The notes under the pieces were generated by a model, which saw only the letters and a program-made list of their open reading frames with translations, was not told the origin of the DNA and did no database searches. Of a stretch of DNA of 64,000 nt, positions 62,131-64,000 are shown piece after piece (positions within the stretch are counted from its first letter, which is position 1; each line of letters opens with the position of its first letter). Both the position numbers and the translations under genes were made by a program. This DNA is from Apostichopus japonicus (taxonomy: Eukaryota; Echinodermata; Holothuroidea; Aspidochirotida; Stichopodidae): positions 16,251,001 through 16,315,000 of the forward strand of contig NC_092561.1 of the NCBI RefSeq assembly GCF_037975245.1, given 5' to 3'.

Positions 62131-62494
62131 TTTGGACGTGAAGTTTTCGTTGCGATACGGTAAGTAAAGCGATGAGTGAATGAGTGTCCTCCACGCTGCG
62201 AAATGTATTTATGACAGATTTGATATCACTTCAGCGAAGCAGAAAAACTTCCCATATTGACAAAGCACGTGCTATGCATTGCACAGCACACACGAGCTGG
62301 CCAATCACAATGCGGAAGCTTTTCTTAATTCTTTCACGCATTGTACGATCAGGGCAAAGGGTGGCAAAGAATCCCCTCATAAGGGCACTGTGCTGTAGCT
62401 TTAGAGTCCGGACTACTTGAATGAGAGCTTTCCGGCAGGCAAATCATTTCTTTGATTCGTTTCAAGTCGAAAACATACCCAAATTTACTTCATC

Positions 62495-62875
62495 ATGACT
62501 GGCAGGGGCAAAGGTGGTAAGGCCAGGGCAAAGGCCAAGAGTCGATCTGCAAGAGCAGGGCTTCAATTCCCAGTAGGTCGTGTACACAGGTTCCTGCGAA
62601 GAGGAAATTACGCCCAGAGGATCGGCGCTGGCGCACCCGTCTACCTGGCTGCCGTACTAGAATACCTCGCCGCCGAGATCTTGGAATTGGCCGGTAACGC
62701 TGCACGTGACAACAAGAAGACCAGGATCATCCCCCGTCATCTCCAACTCGCCATCCGAAACGACGAGGAGTTGAACAAACTCTTGAGCGGAGTCACCATC
62801 GCCCAGGGAGGTGTTCTTCCAAACATCCAGGCTGTCCTTCTACCCAAGAAGACATCCGGAGGCAAGAAGGCTTAA
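62495..62875 (+). CDS. H2A: Histone H2A (U12)
   Basis: Protein identical to the other H2A copies. Stem-loop at 62914-62929. Confidence 0.98.
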   Translation: MTGRGKGGKARAKAKSRSARAGLQFPVGRVHRFLRRGNYAQRIGAGAPVYLAAVLEYLAAEILELAGNAARDNKKTRIIPRHLQLAIRNDEELNKLLSGVTIAQGGVLPNIQAVLLPKKTSGGKKA

Positions 62876-64000
62876 AGGGGAGGTTGCATTGCAATCGCCC
62901 ATCGATTACCAACGGCTCTTTTAAGGGCCATCAAATCACCCAGAAAGACATACTCATTCCTCTCCTCAAACATGCTTGCGTCAGTGTCTTATTTCTCCTT
63001 TTAAGTTAGATGTATCAGCTAGCTGCAACCCTAATAATCGTGGGGCTTCGGACCCTCAGCCAAAAACCAAAGGTCAGAAACCCCAAGATTTGAGTGAAAA
63101 CTCCTGCTGGACAGAAATCTAACATCCCATAAAATAAAAAAAATTAAAAAACTATATATAATGTATGTAGGGAACTTTTCACATGATTTTGGCCGCAGGT
63201 TTTATGAATTAAGTATTTAGCAAGAGATCTTGGATTAGGGGATAAAGGGAACTTATTATTATTATTATTATTTATTAATAATTTTTGTAACTTTTGGGGT
63301 TTGAAATAAAAATAGATATTGAGTTTTGCTGCTTCAATGAGCTTACTGGTAGCAATGCATCTGGGGTGTTAAGTCAGATCCTAAGGGCTTTATTATTAAT
63401 AGTCTTAGAAATTTGAAACTTGTAACAACTAACGAGGCATATACTACCGCAAGTATTAATCGTTTCGCACCTTTCAATGTTATTAAGTCTGGAAATTTTA
63501 GTCGGTGTGTTACGTAATCAATTCGCAAAGCCAAGCCGAGGGAACGAGCATCAGCTCAAATTTTCCCCCGATCTACTGCGAGAGCCTATTGAAATGCCCG
63601 AGGCAGGTAAACTGTTATGGCAGTGGTATTAAATTTAAGATCTTCCGTGCTTTGAACGATAGAGATATTACTACGTTTTTAAGATTTACTTCTCTTGTAT
63701 TGGAGATCGTTAACATACACGCTGATGTGTGTCAACCCATGTTAACACGCTTATAATACCAAGGCGATTAGGATAGAGTGTGTGTGTGTGTGGATTAGGG
63801 GTTATGATTATGAGTTAGGGATAAGCTCACTTTGATTATTGATTAGTGAATTGCATCATGCACGAAGGGAATCACCAACCACCCAGCATAGAAGTAATAA
63901 TTACAATAATAATGATAATCATTAAAAAAAAAAAAAAAAAAAAAAAAATAATAATGAGACGACAAGTTGCATGTTCGGAGGGAGAGAAAAATCTGCTTTA

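Larger units (their letters stand above)
59904..64000. repeat. Histone tandem repeat unit U12 (cut by window end)
   Basis: Matches U1 phase 1-4097 and stops 15 bases before the H3 stem-loop, so H3 and H4 of this unit lie outside the window. The H2B-H2A promoter region is 62131-62494. Confidence 0.95.

Overview
The window is eukaryotic (metazoan) nuclear DNA made entirely of a tandem core-histone gene array. A unit of about 5,758 bp is repeated head to tail across all 64 kb, and the array runs off both ends. Each unit holds two divergent gene pairs, H2B(-)/H2A(+) and H3(-)/H4(+), and no H1. All four genes are intronless and are followed by the stem-loop of replication-dependent histone mRNAs (GGCTCTTTTAAGGGCC). 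The proteins suggest an echinoderm or other ambulacrarian marine invertebrate. H4 has Cys instead of Thr at mature position 73, a change known from sea urchin H4, and H2B ends in KYTTSK. The gene layout is not that of the classical sea urchin early repeat, which has five genes on one strand including H1, so the exact taxon is left open.

Layout of one unit, in the phase of window base 1: H4-H2B tail-to-tail spacer (1-1804); H2B (1856-2227, minus); divergent promoter (2228-2591); H2A (2592-2972, plus); H2A-H3 tail-to-tail spacer (3027-4112); H3 (4165-4575, minus); divergent promoter (4576-5323); H4 (5324-5635, plus); then the next unit. The window holds units U1-U7, a U8 cut inside H4 by a run of 100 N (45841-45940), a partial U9 that resumes in the H2A-H3 spacer, complete U10 and U11, and a partial U12. 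That gives 11 copies each of H2B, H2A and H3, and 10 complete plus one truncated H4.

The units are almost identical. Comparison of gene and ORF translations and of spacing shows only five differences: one extra C in U2, one TG repeat fewer in U3, one T-to-G change in U6, and one T-to-A change plus one missing A in U9. Substitutions in spacer parts not covered by translations were not checked base by base. This homogeneity fits concerted evolution of a high-dosage S-phase histone supply, with the four core histones produced together as H3-H4 and H2A-H2B partners.

The spacers hold the less expected material: a roughly 165-bp homologous segment in opposite orientation in the two spacers of each unit; a 3' motif shared by all four genes about 45 nt beyond the stem-loop; a probable retrotransposon tail; and an internal spacer duplication. 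The N run is a placeholder, and the true missing length should be about 3,533 bp plus a whole number of units.
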